The notes below the pieces were generated by a model. It saw only the letters and a program-made list of their open reading frames with translations. It searched no databases and was not told the origin of the DNA. Below are positions 45,166-56,532 of a stretch of DNA of 64,000 bases, piece after piece. A program made the translations under genes and the position numbers. Source of the DNA: Calliopum simillimum (lineage: Eukaryota; Arthropoda; Insecta; Diptera; Lauxaniidae); the NCBI GenBank assembly GCA_951812925.1, contig OX638369.1:61456228-61520227 (forward strand), written 5' to 3'. Position 1 is the stretch's first letter. Every line of letters begins with the position of its first letter.

Positions 45166-45563
45166 AAGGCTGCAGTAAGAACAACGTGAGTTCGAACCCA
45201 GCCCGGGAGATTTTTTTTTTACTTTTTTTTGCTTTATTTTTTTTTTTTAATTATATATTTTTTATTCACCATCTTTTATTTCACTTTTCTATTTTCCTTT
45301 CTCTAATTAATTTACTTTTGTTTAACCGAATTGAAATTGATTACACAATGATTCCATATAAGGCTGCAGTAAGAACAACGTGAGTTCGAACCCAGCCCGA
45401 GTGATTTTTTTTTCCGTTTTTTTATTTGTTTTTGCTTTATTTTTTTTTTTTTATTAAAATATTTTTTATTCAACCCTTTTTATTTCACTTTTCTATTTTA
45501 ATTTCTCATTTTTATTTACTTTTGCTTACTTGAATTGAAACTGATTGCACAATGATTCTATGT
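45166..45563 (+). repeat. Tandem dimer of a SINE-like unit (~194 bp each)
   Basis: Units at 45166 and 45360 both start AAGGCTGCAGTAAGAACAAC followed by a B-box-like GAGTTCGAACCCAGCCCG, T-runs, TTTATTTCACTTTTCTATTT and the end TTGAAATTGATTACACAATG. A third partial head (ATGCTGCAG) occurs at 45564. The B-box followed by poly(T), then the AATTGAAATTGA tail, also recalls the repeat at 4600-4757. Confidence 0.65.
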
Positions 45564-45619
45564 AATGCTGCAGGACAACATTTGCTTAATATACAAATTT
45601 AATACATCTTCATTTCATC

Positions 45620-45711
45620 GGGCGTTGGCGGAGCGGTCTAAAGGGTTGGTAAATGTATGAAAAAAATATCTAGCACGCGGAGGGTCGTGGATTCAAATCC
45701 TGGCGCGGGCA
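45620..45711 (+). repeat. tRNA-Leu/Ser-like sequence with T-run terminator
   Basis: Contains an A-box-like GTTGGCGGAGCGGTCTAAAG and a B-box-like GGATTCAAATCC, ends GGCGCGGGCA, and is directly followed by a long T-run that would terminate Pol III. The acceptor pairs only partly (about 5 of 7) and the middle is atypical. It is a tRNA-derived SINE head or tRNA pseudogene rather than a working tRNA. Confidence 0.5.
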
Positions 45712-47578
45712 GTTTTTTTTTTATCTTTTTTTTTCTTTTTTTTTAATTTTATTGAAAAAACGCTTGCCGCAGCATTACAAATAAGCGCTTTAAAAACTCT
45801 TTTTTGGTAAGGCAGCGGTAAACTTTTGCTCGCTTACATCCTATGACATGCAATGTTAAAAAGAAAGTATTGTTCTTACGGAGCGGAAGCGCTTATTGGT
45901 GAAAAGGATGCACTTCAGAAGGGTTTTTGAAGCACTTCTTTTCCCCTTGGGGTGTTCTACCAATTCAGCAGTGATTAATTCGAACGCTTAACCAAACCCA
46001 TTAGTTTTCTTTCTTTTTATTAAGGATTTTTTCATATATTAGATGGGGTCCATCATATGAAACGCTGTTAACGACATGACTGAATATTGCGAAAATTTCA
46101 CGTAAAAATTGTTCTCCTCAGAACAATGTTGCAGTGTTGCTTAGGTACGTACCAAGTTTAAATTTTTTCGTCTCCGATTTCGCTCAAATTTGGCAGTATG
46201 GTAGATCCGGTGTGCAAAAATAAAAACCCGGGAGGATTTGGTCCTAGTACCATTTGTTGTTAAAATACAGGGTGTTGAAGTTGGCGTTTTTAGTCATTTT
46301 CATGAAAAGGGTGTTTGTTCAAAAATGTTTAGCTTACACTAAAGTTTGTAAATTTATAAATCTAAGTTACAGGTCCCATTCATTTTGAAGTGTTCTTTTT
46401 ATAAAAAAATATTTTTTGGTGAAAATTTAAACCTGGTACACTTGGCGTGTTTTGCTTCATATACAATTCTTATTATATTATGAATATCAAGCTTTATGGG
46501 TCCGAAAATTTTATAAAATTCGGTCGTTATAACCTTTTGGCAATGAGCCTTTCTGGAAAGCTTAATATTAATATTGAGTATTTTCTCAAACTGCAATGGA
46601 CACTACAAGGGAGTGGAGAAAAACATTTTCGAGAATATTTATTCATGCTAAGGCCGAGTGTGTTTTATATTGGAGTTTAATTTTTCTGCTAAATTTGGAA
46701 CACAATATTATGATTTTCTATTGTTAAAGAATCAAGATGCAAAAAGGAAAATGAGTTTTCCTTCAAAGGAGAACTTGATTTTTTTTTTTTTTTTTTTTGC
46801 GTTTCACTGTCTTTCAACATTTTAACTGAAACAACATTTTTTACCTTTCTTTGAAATTTTTATCGTAACTTTTTTACTGAACCGTAGCGAAACACCTTTT
46901 CATTTTTAATTTCTCTTGTTTCCTCCTCTTGTATTGCTTTTCTTTTTAATTTTTCTTTTCAACGGATGAATAGTTTAGGATAACAACAAGAAAATACAAG
47001 CAACTACAACAATAAAGGAAGCACTATGTATAACTGCATCAATTTTCGTATCTGAAGCTGAAAAGTTTTTCTCAAGCAGCACTTAAGAAAAACAGATTTT
47101 AAGTTTTCTTCTTCAATTTGGGTTAAATTCAGTTAAAATTGTGAATGATAGCATTTTCGAGATACAACAGAAAATCAACAGCTTTCTTTTTTTGTTAAAA
47201 ATACATTTAGATACAAAGCGGAGAAAAAGAAACAGAAGTTTATTTTATTACTTTTTACACAACGTGTTTTTCAGAGAGTGTATCTTTAGCGCAAATTGGC
47301 TAAAACTTGGTGTTGTTTACTTGCAAACATTTGTGTGTGTGTGCTGAGAAACAACAGGACTTTGAAAATTAAAAAATTTAAATAAAAAACAAAATTTGTG
47401 AACAAAAAAAAAAAAAAATAAAATTTTATACTCATTCAATGAGGTATGTGGTATAAAAAAGTTATTAAGATATGTGGGATTTCTTTACCAAAGTTTTAAA
47501 AAGTAATTACGTTTCGTTAATTTTGAATGAACGTTTCCACTTCAACAAAATACATTAATATATTGGAGCTTCACGGCG
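45712..47578. other. No gene recognised
   Basis: T-rich tail of the tRNA-like repeat, then AT-rich DNA with short chance frames. Confidence 0.35.
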
Positions 47579-47633
47579 CACAGTGGTCTAGAATGCTATT
47601 CTAGCTGGTCATAACTCTTTCCTGGTTATTTTT

Positions 47634-48118
47634 TATAAAAAAAAAATATCATTTTCTATGTTTTGGGGGTCGCTGACTCTAAATCTGAAAACGATTTTTA
47701 AAAAATCAAAATGGCGGATCCAAAATGGTGGACAATTTTCTTAAAAATTAATTATATCACGACAAAATTGTGGTTAAGGGAGTTTTTGAGGTTGCTGATT
47801 TCGAACTTGGTATCATTTTTTTTGTAAACAAAATGGCGGATCCAAAATGGCGGACAATTTTCTTAAAAATTGACTGTATCACAACAACTTTGTGGCTTAA
47901 GAGTTTCTTGAGGTCGTTGATTTCGAATTCGGTATCATCTTTTTTGTAAACAAAATGGCGGATCCAAAATGGCGGACAATTTTCTAAAAAATTGATTATA
48001 TCACGACAAAATTGTGGTTAAGTGGGTTTTTGAGGTTGATGATTTCGAATTCGGTATCATCTTTTTTGTAAACAAAATGGCGGACAATTTTTTAAAAAAA
48101 TTGATAATATCACGACAA
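47634..48118 (+). repeat. 122-bp tandem repeat, about four units
   Basis: ATGGCGG landmarks at 47711, 47833, 47955 and 48077 are exactly 122 bp apart. Each unit has AAAATGGCGGATCCAAAATG, GGACAATTTT, TATCACGACAAAATTGTGG and GATTTCGAATTCGGTATCAT. The last unit lacks the GGATCCAAAATGGC segment. Confidence 0.9.
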
Positions 48119-48942
48119 AATTTTGGCCTATATGGGAGGTGGGCTTGTTCTTGACCCGATCACGTTCAATTTGACGAAGTAACCTAATACTATCTATACT
48201 TATCCAGATATTTAATATTATTTTTGTACTTGCAATATTTACGAAGTTATAGTGATTTTAAATTTTTGGATGTATAGGACGTGGGCGTGTCCTTGACCCG
48301 AACACACGCATTTTCAACAAATAAATAGATGCTGCTAATACTAATCAGAAATCGAATTTTATTGTTTCACCCCAAACACTTTGGTTGTTATTAGTTTTAC
48401 GAAACTGGAGAGTTGCAAGAATACAGAAAAACGAAAAACTCATCGTAGTCCATGAAGGGGAGTGGTGGGGGAGTCAGATAAATGCCTAGAACCTTCAGAG
48501 AACCTCATATTTCACACTTAAATGATCTATCAGTTGCAACTCCATGAAATATTTTAGTTATAGTCCACAGAGTGCCAAATTCGTAAATTTAGGAAATGAA
48601 ATTAGAGATTTTTTGTGATGATCCGGATTTCCCTTCTATATTAAAAAAACTTACATCTAAGTACGCAAGTCCTCAGAAAATAGACCAGATTATCCTCACC
48701 ATAAGTTTCAGGAGGTAAAGTTATTAAGTTTTAAAGATACACTCATTTAAATTTTCACATATTTTAAAAGATTTTTGTAAAAAATTACCATTTTCTGAAT
48801 TCATCAAGTTTAAGACACGAAAACTCAAAAATGGTATTATTTCTTGGTATTCTGTTACTTGAAATATGTTATCTAGATATTTAACTTTAAATTGGTTCAA
48901 AAAAAATATTACTCTTAACACAAAAATTTTCGGAGTTATGAC

Positions 48943-50271
48943 CAGACTTGGGGGATTTGAATTAGATTTTATTTTTCACTAAACTTAGTGCTAGTGAAAA
49001 AATATTCACTATCAAGGAATTAATTTAGTGTTAGTGCAAAATCCTTCACTATCAAAAATTCATTAAGTGGTAATGAAAAAGATTTTCATTATCACTAAAT
49101 TTAGTTAAAAGTTTTAAATAATATTTCCACTAAATTTAGTGATAGTGAAAATTCATTCACTATCAAAAAATTGATTTAGTGGTAATGGCAAATTTTCCAT
49201 TATCACTAAATCTATTGAAAGTGAAAATTTGTTCCATTGAATTTAATGAAACTTTAATGGAAATTTTCATTAATGTTTCATTAAATCCAATGAAACAAAT
49301 TTTCGCTATCACTAACTTTAATGATACTTTAATGAAAATCTTCATTAATGTTTCATTAAATTCAATGAATAAATGTTCACTTTCAATAACTTCAGTGGTT
49401 TTTTTATTGGAAATTTCAATTCAATTAAGACAAAATGTGCCGTGCTAGGTCAAAATATTTTGATATCTTTAAATTTTTCCTTCGATATCTTGCACGAGAC
49501 GATTGCGTGAACATTAATCCTACTATTACTTCAAAAAGCTTACGAAATCTGTTTTTAGCATTTACTTAGTTGACAAAGGGCAGAAATTATTTGGGTCTGA
49601 AGAACTTCAAAAACTAAAAGTCTTGTTTGCATTTGACTTTAATGAATCTCCTTCAAACTGATACTATTCCCACTCATTCTAACTCTTTCAATAAATTTAA
49701 TTTAATCAGTCTGTTCGTTTATTCGAAGATTTAGCAAGTTTTTACCCGAAAAGCTCTCATTCATGTACGTTTTATGCTTAAACGAGAGCTTTTCGGCTAA
49801 AAACTTGCAAAACCTTGGAGTAAACGAACAGCTTGGATTTTAAAGCAAAATTCTATTAAAAGTTTCATTAAAAGCTTCATTAAATTTAGTGATAGTAAAA
49901 TTTTGTTTCATTGAATTTAATAAAAATTTTCTAGAGAAGTTTCATTAGAAGCTTCATTAAATTTAGTGATAGAAAAATTTTGTTTCATTGAATTTAATGA
50001 AACTTTAATGAAAATTTCCACTAATGTTTCATTAAATTCAATGAAACAAATTTTCATTATCACTAAATTTAGTGCAATTTTTATTGGATATTTTCATTAA
50101 ATTTTAATGATAGTGAAAACTTTCCACCGTCACTTAATTTAATGGAGAAAATTTTCACTATCTCTAATTAGATTTAGTGGTAGTGGAAAAAGTTTCACTA
50201 TCAAAGTATTCATTAAATATTTGTGAAAAGCTCAATGAACTAAAAAATTTAGTGCATTACCCCCAAGTCTG
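48943..50271. mobile_element. hAT-type MITE built of short palindromic motifs, 8-bp TSD
   Basis: Ends CAGACTTGGGGG and CCCCCAAGTCTG. GTTATGAC is duplicated at 48935-48942 and 50272-50279 and fits nTnnnnAn. The body is a degenerate array of CACTATCACTAAATTTAGTG-like motifs, themselves palindromic, and later TTCATTAAATTCAATGAA-like motifs. An inner hairpin at 49704-49830 pairs CTGTTCGTTTATTCGAAG and GAAAAGCTCTC with their complements. No coding region. 1329 bp. Confidence 0.92.
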
Positions 50272-50399
50272 GTTATGACTGGCTTTCGCTCTCTTTTAGA
50301 CCACTGTGCAGCGCACAGTGGATCAAAAGTATACTGCGAAGTGACTAAGTAACTTTTTCGTCCGATTTTTTTTACGAAATGCCAATCGACAGATCTTAT

Positions 50400-50866
50400 T
50401 TCTGCCACCCAGGGTACATTCACTTTGTCCTTCCGTTTGTAACGCAAAGATGGAGGTGTGGCAGGTATAGAAAAGTATGTACATATATTCTTGATCAGCG
50501 TCACCTCCTGAGTCGATATAGCCCTATCCGTCTGTCTGGCTGGCAGGTAAGGTAATTCGATGAAATTTGGTACAGTGGATTCGCCATAAAAGTTAGCTCG
50601 AGTGATTGAAAATGAGCAAAATCGGTTAACGGACACGACTACCGCCCATACAAAAAATATATTCAAAATGCAACTTTAAGAGTATTTTTGACGAAAATGC
50701 AACCCCAATACTCATAAATGCTAAAAATGGTTAGCGCAAGCTCTGAGCAAAATCTCGGTGAACTTAGACAAGAGGGCATGACACCTTCCATATAAGCAAA
50801 ATTTTCAAAAAACTGCAGTGTAGGGTATTTAATGTTTGGCCTGGCCAAAGGTAACACCCTTACTAG
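50400..50866 (+). mobile_element. Helitron/DINE-1-like element E
   Basis: CCACCCAGGGTACATTCAC start, core TTCTTGATCAGCGTCACC, a short GTCTGTCTGGCTGG tract, about one tandem unit (GACAAGAGGGCATGACACCT), hairpin around GGCCTGGCCAAAGG, then AACACCCTTACTAG ending at 50866. The next base is C rather than T. Confidence 0.82.
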
Positions 50867-51611
50867 CTTAACAATGCATTTTTCTTTTTTTTTCTTGCTG
50901 TTTAATACGCGTGAAATGAACTGATTTAGGAATATTTTTAACACAGATCAAGGATATCTTACCAATTTTCCTTTATTATAAACACGACACCTATAAAACC
51001 ACGAAGCAAAAAATGGGGCAAGGTTTTTTTTTAATAAAAAATAAATGTGGGAAAAGCTGAGTTCTTACTCCTGTTGAGATTTTAGAGAAAGATCGCTAGA
51101 CACTTTCTCGCAATACGCTTCTTAAAGCCCAAGCCCATACAGAAAAAACAAGAAAGTATTGGTTTAAGGAAAAAATGTCACAAAATATAAATTGATGGCA
51201 GAAATAAGATTTATCGATTGACATTTTCCTTTTGATTCACTCTGCGGCAAGCCGTTATTAAAATAAAGTTTTATTGCAACCTCGGAAAATTCGGCGTATG
51301 CAGGATTATTATTTATAAAAACACTAATTAATAACTGTAAATAAAAATTTCAAACTTGATCGTCTGAAGAAAATTTTCTGCATACTTGTAGATTTAGAAA
51401 ATGGAAACAGAAAAATCCTACCTAATCCCATTCAGGAGATATTGAATTTTAAACTGGGTTGTTCTGACAGCTGTTATGTGTCAAATGGCTTGTCCATATT
51501 TATTCAATACGACTCAATCATGAATAGAGACTTACTCCTGAACAACGTTTATTCTGGCAAGTAAAGCATGATTTTGTTACACCGCGTCGCATATATTATT
51601 TTATTTTATTC
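50867..51611. other. No gene recognised
   Basis: AT-rich spacer with no motif that I can support. Confidence 0.35.
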
Positions 51612-51619
51612 ATTCACAC

Positions 51620-52109
51620 TAGGCCTGGGCACGGGCTTTTTTTTCGTGGTCCGCGGGCCTATACTCTTCAGCTACGGGCTCAGGCCTTGAAATCGATTTT
51701 TGCGGGGGCTTTGTGTGGGTCCGGGCCTAACCCCAATAATTAGAGTCCCGTAAAGGCCCTTAAATTACGGGAAGATTGAAGGATAAACGTGGAAAAATTT
51801 TTGTTGTTACATAAAAATATGTAAAATTTTGTATAAATATGAGGCCGACAGTGACAATGGAGTAGGTCAAGTCAAACAAATCATCTTATTAGATTAGAAT
51901 GATTGTTTTTTCTTCATATGAAACCATTGATTTAGTTTCATCAATAAGTTACAATTTTTTTATAGTGTGAATATGTAATAATATGGTTGAATCGGGCCGG
52001 GGTCTAGCCTCGACAAAAAACATTCGTGCGGGAACGGGCTTTTTTTCAAATGCTTGTCTTGTGTTCGTGCCGGGCCGGGCCTAATTTTTGAGGACAGTGC
52101 CCAACTCTA
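51620..52109. mobile_element. GC-rich hAT-type MITE
   Basis: Ends TAGGCCTGGGCAC and GTGCCCAACTCTA. Flanks ATTCACAC (51612-51619) and ACTCACAC (52110-52117) differ at one base, and the left flank fits nTnnnnAn. Subterminal regions are rich in GGGCC (GGTCCGCGGGCC, GTGCCGGGCCGGGCC), unusual against the AT-rich surroundings. No coding region. 490 bp. Confidence 0.82.
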
Positions 52110-52117
52110 ACTCACAC

Positions 52118-53365
52118 ACACGAAAACGCATTTGATTTTTTAGTTCGAATATTTTAATAGGGGCTTCATTACAGTGTTTCATTGCAAATTATTTTAAGGG
52201 AAAATTTAAGAATTTTATGGGAAAAAAAAGGAATTTTCCCAGACGCCCCTAAAACACTAAAACATGATGACGGTCCGGGAAAAAAGATGACGGATGGCAA
52301 CGCTACCTTGATGACATATTAAACGAATATTGTGAGTAGGTTTTTCTGTCAATTCCTTTTCAATGAGTTTCAAACTGCATGTATTTATTATTCGAACTTT
52401 TAAGTCACTTTGTGTACTGAAACATTGGTCAACAATGTTATTTATATAGTTTTCTCCAAGCCGTATTAAATAATTGAGTAATTTTCACATATGTAAATAA
52501 CTTTTAACTATCTTAATCGCTTAATCAATAAATTGACTTCAAACCAAACTGATATTATAAAGTTTTGCATACTTCTATAAGAGCTGCATTCATACATATA
52601 TGTATATGTACCTACATAAATAAAATCATGGATATAAATATTATCTTACGAAAAATCATTGACCGTTCGTACTTTTGTGTACGACTTTTCCAACTGAAAA
52701 CTTTAAAATATGCAAAAGTTTCTTATCGTTACTGTTGTAGATTTACTCTTCAATATTTTACAGATAAATTAAAAAGTTTTTCCACAACATTTGAGGGCGA
52801 ATTTCCACACAAGCATGCGGTGAAAAATCTTAACTTCACACCAAGAAAAAAGAAACTGAAATGAATGACGCCCCCTCCCCAAATTGGGAAAGCTCACACA
52901 ATACGCCCATCAGGGATACATCAGGAGAAACTAAAAGCATAAAGACGTTATGAGCAATGTGCGATACGTTAAAGTTTGTACAAAAACTTTTAATTGATTT
53001 AAAAGCAAGATAAGAGTTTATTGTGCACAAAAACTTAAAGTGTTACGAAAATATTGAAACAGTAATAATAAAAAATGATAACATCCAAAGAAAAGTTTTC
53101 GAGCCCTGCAGCTCGTACTTTTCCCAAGTTTTTATAGCTAAGTTGAGTACAAAAAAGATAAAATGTTGGCATTGGGCGCTTTAAGCTCTTAAAATTAAAA
53201 ATGCGCATTCGCTTCCAAAATAAAATCAATTTAGCAATTTCATTTCAATTGTATGTATATTATGGAAAAAGCACCGAACAAAAAATATATATCGTCTTAA
53301 ACTAAAGTAAACGAAATGTTTGTGGTGGCATTCTTTTTACTTCAATCCAAGATGTATCAGTTTCA
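52118..53365. other. No gene recognised
   Basis: A plus-strand frame at 52565-52864 (99 codons) has no recognisable domain or exon context and is probably chance. Confidence 0.35.
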
Positions 53366-54117
53366 GATGTAAATACCCTACACTACCCTTCATTACATTT
53401 TGAAAATTTTTCTTGTACGGGAGGTGCCACGAGCTCTTGTCCAAATTCACATAGCTTTAGCTCAGATTTGATTGGATTATCTCAAAAAACGCTTTGAGCA
53501 TAGCATTTTGGATCTTTTGCTGATGTAGGAGGTGCCAAGCCTTCTTGTCCGAGTTTGCCTAGTTGTTGCTCAGAGCTTGCATTTATAGTTGAGTATAGCA
53601 TTTTGAATATTTTCCTTATATGGGCGGTGTCACAACCTCTAATCCGAGTTCACCTAGTTTTTCCTCAGAGCTTGTATTGACTGTTCTTAGAACCTGAGTT
53701 AAATTTAGTTAGACTATCTCAAAAAACGTTTTCAGTATAGCATTTTGAAACTTTTGCATAAATGGGAGGTGCTACTCCCTCTTGTCCGACTTTGCTGAGA
53801 GCTTGCGTTTTCCGCTCTTAGGATTTTTGTGTATTTTGGTTGCATTGTCGGAAAAAATACACCTGAAGTTGCATTTTGAATATGTTTTTTCTGTGGGAGG
53901 TAGGCGTGTCCGATTTCAAACGATTTCAAAAAGTCGAGCTAACTTTGACGATGAAGCCAGTGTATAAAATTTCAAAATGATTTCAACAAACAGACAGACG
54001 GACATGACTATATCGACTTAAGATCAAGATTATATCTACTTTTCCTTACTTGCCACACCTCCTTCTCCGCGTAACAACCGGAGGGATAAAGTGAATATAC
54101 CCTGTGTGTAGGGTATG
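53366..54117 (-). mobile_element. Helitron/DINE-1-like element F, ~4 tandem units
   Basis: Starts with a TAAATACCCTACAC stretch but lacks the CTAG terminus. Four diverged units follow, with landmarks GGGAGGTGCCACGAGCTC (~53420), GGAGGTGCCAAGCCTTC (~53530), GGGCGGTGTCACAACCTC (~53620) and GGGAGGTGCTACTCCCTC (~53765). GACAGACGGACATGACTATA and the end GAATATACCCTGTGTGTAGG complete it. Confidence 0.8.
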
Positions 54118-54199
54118 AAAATGAATGAAATAAATTTAACTATTAATTAATTACTTAAGGAAAAAAATATGCCTGCATTTAGTTTAGGGTAAAATCCTC

Positions 54200-54870
54200 A
54201 CCACACCAGCAAAATCCAGACGCAACGGCAACACTGCGCAATAGCTGTTTTTGAAACAGAACATAAATTTAGACACTAAGCAGTTGATCGGGACAGTCTT
54301 TGTGTGGCCGGCGACCGGTTAACAACAGCAGCAGCTGCAGTAAGCAGAAGTAGTGGAAAAGGCGGTAAGCAGCAACCGAGAAGGAAACAAGGTATTTGAT
54401 GGGTTAAAGTAGTAGTAGTAGTGGGGCGCAGTATTGTAGAGACCGCGGTACTGAACACATGTAGCCCGATAATATATCAGTTATTTGTGGGTGCGATCCA
54501 GTCTTAAATGGAGTCGGGTATGCAAACAGTAGCGTAGTAAACTGAATAATGGGAATTTAGACGCGTACAGAAGCGCATTGTTGTCAATAGCACGAGCGTA
54601 GTATAGGTGGATAGTGCTCGGTGGCTGTAAGAAAACCACCACATTCGACTTGTATGTATTCTCCTTTAACTCCTAGGAGGAGCATAGGGCCAATAATAAA
54701 TAAGCTGCTCACGGCTAAAGTGCAAGTGGAGGGAACAGGCTCACGATCAAGCCCGATAATAAATCAGTTGGCCGCAGGTGTGCTCTTTTCCTCTTCGAAG
54801 TAAATACAAAGGAGATACAGAAGGGCAGACAATAGCGTTGGGTGGAAAGGGTAGCCTTAACCCCATATAA
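54200..54870 (+). other. GC-richer unique stretch, possible untranslated exon or promoter
   Basis: CAG-rich sequence (AACAGCAGCAGCTGCAGTAA), GTAGTAGTAGTAGTGG and an AGGAAACAAG/GTATTTG donor-like junction near 54391. Composition and lack of repeat signatures contrast with both flanks. No long frame starts here. It may be a 5' untranslated exon of a host gene whose coding part lies outside, but this is only inference. Confidence 0.3.
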
Positions 54871-55182
54871 AACGAAATACACAAATGCTATATATATCTC
54901 CGCATCTAAGTATATCAGCTATGATTATAAAAATTGGTGCACCTGAGTAAATTGTATCCACCATTCACCATGCAAAACTTGGGAGGGATGGGTTTAGGGT
55001 ATGAAAAGGCGGAACATCATTTTGAATTTTTTCAAAGGCATTTATTTTAGATTTTACAGTCAGTTTTAGCAAGCTTTGCCTATAATAGCAAAGTTCGCTT
55101 AAAAATATAAAATATTTTGAGGTTAAAAGGGAAAAAACTCAAAATAATGCTACGGCTTTTTGCATTTCAGGTTACGATATGT

Positions 55183-55430
55183 GGGGTAAGGGACCACCGA
55201 TCTTTCTTCTTTAAATAAAAAACAATTAATTTTATTTTATTCATTAAAGGAAACAATTCACCTCAATTCTGATTCACTTTTGGACGCCTATCTCATCAGG
55301 ATAAAGAAAAAAACAGCTTTAGGTATTAGCGTAAAGTTTGAACATGAATAACGGTAAATCCTATGCACGCAATCGAAAATATCCGTGAGGTCCATATTAC
55401 CCGCGTTGTCCATATTTCCCTCCCTTACCC
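55183..55430 (+). mobile_element. MITE-like element with GGGTAAGGG ends
   Basis: Left end GGGGTAAGGGACCACC. Right end CCCTCCCTTACCC followed by TA. The subterminal ATATGGAC motif is repeated in inverted form near the right end. Its interior matches 168-319 in inverse orientation. Confidence 0.6.
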
Positions 55431-55480
55431 TACATATGTGTTCACTTGATCTCGCAGCGGACGATAGTTTGGTCACTTAC

Positions 55481-55498
55481 TATCGATAGTTATCGATA
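55481..55498 (+). promoter_or_regulatory. Two TATCGATA (DRE-type) sites, 10 bp apart
   Basis: TATCGATA at 55481-55488 and 55491-55498. In flies this octamer is bound by DREF, and the CGATA core by BEAF-32, at housekeeping promoters and domain borders. Confidence 0.5.
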
Positions 55499-55540
55499 GC
55501 ATAAATAAAATTAAAATTATATAAAAAAACATACATATTG

Positions 55541-55792
55541 TCGGGTTAAAACTACAACTAGACATCTACATATATTGATGTTTTGAGTTTAGTGTACAGA
55601 AGCATGAAGAAAAAACGGCTCAATGCCCCAGTCCAGTCGGTTTTTTGAAATGTTGTCCTCATCCAATTTTATATAAAGAATAAAAAGCAAAAAACTTCAA
55701 AATTCCATACAAAAACCGAATTTGAAAAAACTTAAAACGCTTTTTTCTCAAAACATGAAAAATGTAGTTGTCTAGTTGTAGTTTTAACCCGA
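55541..55792. mobile_element. MITE with 24-bp perfect inverted ends
   Basis: TCGGGTTAAAACTACAACTA extended by GACA at the left, and the exact complement at 55769-55792. 252 bp, no coding region. Confidence 0.75.
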
Positions 55793-56049
55793 CGATATGT
55801 TAAAGGCTGTAAATATATTACCTTGTACAACTTTAGTTAAAAATTTGTCCATGTTTTAAACTTCAGCCTCAAAAGAAAAACTTGCCTTTCTTTGGCTTCA
55901 CTTTTACTTACATATGTGAACAATGTTGCCAAGCCATCAAAATCAAACGGATTTGAAGAAATGACAAAGGTACTGAAACAATGGTAGTATTCGGTATTAT
56001 CGAAAGTTTGAAAACGATTCTAGGATGAAAAAATTAGTATAAATAAGTA

Positions 56050-56529
56050 GGGGAAGAGTACCTCCAGCGGGCAGGGTTCGGGTGTGGGCACCCCTCGTAA
56101 TTTTTGACAGAAAACAAATGCGGCTATTCTGACAAATGTTAAGCGCGTGTTATGACAGCACGAAGTTTTTGTGCATTTACCGGAAAATTATTTTTGAATA
56201 AGTGAAAGTCAACACAAAAGTTTTTTTCAATAATTTTCCAAGTGCGATAAATCGAAGTGAATTAATCGAAAAGCTGAATTCAATCTATATTTATGCAGTA
56301 AATTTATTATACATATTTTGTGATTCAAAAATTTTTTTTTGTCAAAAATGATCACTTCACTAGTTTTTTTATATAATTTTTCCGTCTGACGAAATCAATT
56401 AACTTTCTTCACCAAAAGTTAGCTAAGGTCTTTAGCTTTCCATTGACACTTATATGTCTGCATAATATACATTTGGTCAAAAGTTATGAATCGAAAACAA
56501 AACGGTGCCCACACCCGGTACCTTTCCCT
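56050..56529. mobile_element. MITE-like element, GGGGAA..GTACC ends, TA flanks
   Basis: Left GGGGAAGAGTACC followed by CGGGTGTGGGCACC. Right GGTGCCCACACCCGGTACC then TTTCCC. TA on both flanks (56048-56049 and 56530-56531). It shares the style (G-run, TA target, subterminal TGTGG motif) of the elements at 15344 and 31525. Confidence 0.55.
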
Positions 56530-56532
56530 TAC

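Larger units (their letters stand above)
47579..50308. mobile_element. Possible large hAT-like MITE enclosing a tandem repeat and a second MITE
   Basis: CACAGTGGTCTAGAATGCTA at the left and TTTTAGACCACTGTG at the right form inverted ends of ~38 bp with several mismatches; GTTATGAC and its complement lie at their inner edges. No clean target duplication was found, and a second CACAGTGG follows at 50314, so the limits are tentative. Confidence 0.4.

Noticed and set aside
45620..45711. Functional nuclear tRNA-Leu or tRNA-Ser
   Set aside because: The acceptor and T arms pair poorly and the anticodon arm is not convincing. A SINE head or pseudogene fits better.
52565..52864. 99-codon plus-strand frame as a gene
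   Set aside because: No domain, no repeat relation and ordinary AT-rich context. A chance frame is the simpler reading.
54276..54803. Short frames in the GC-richer stretch as coding sequence
   Set aside because: Their sequence reflects trinucleotide runs and they have no recognisable domain.
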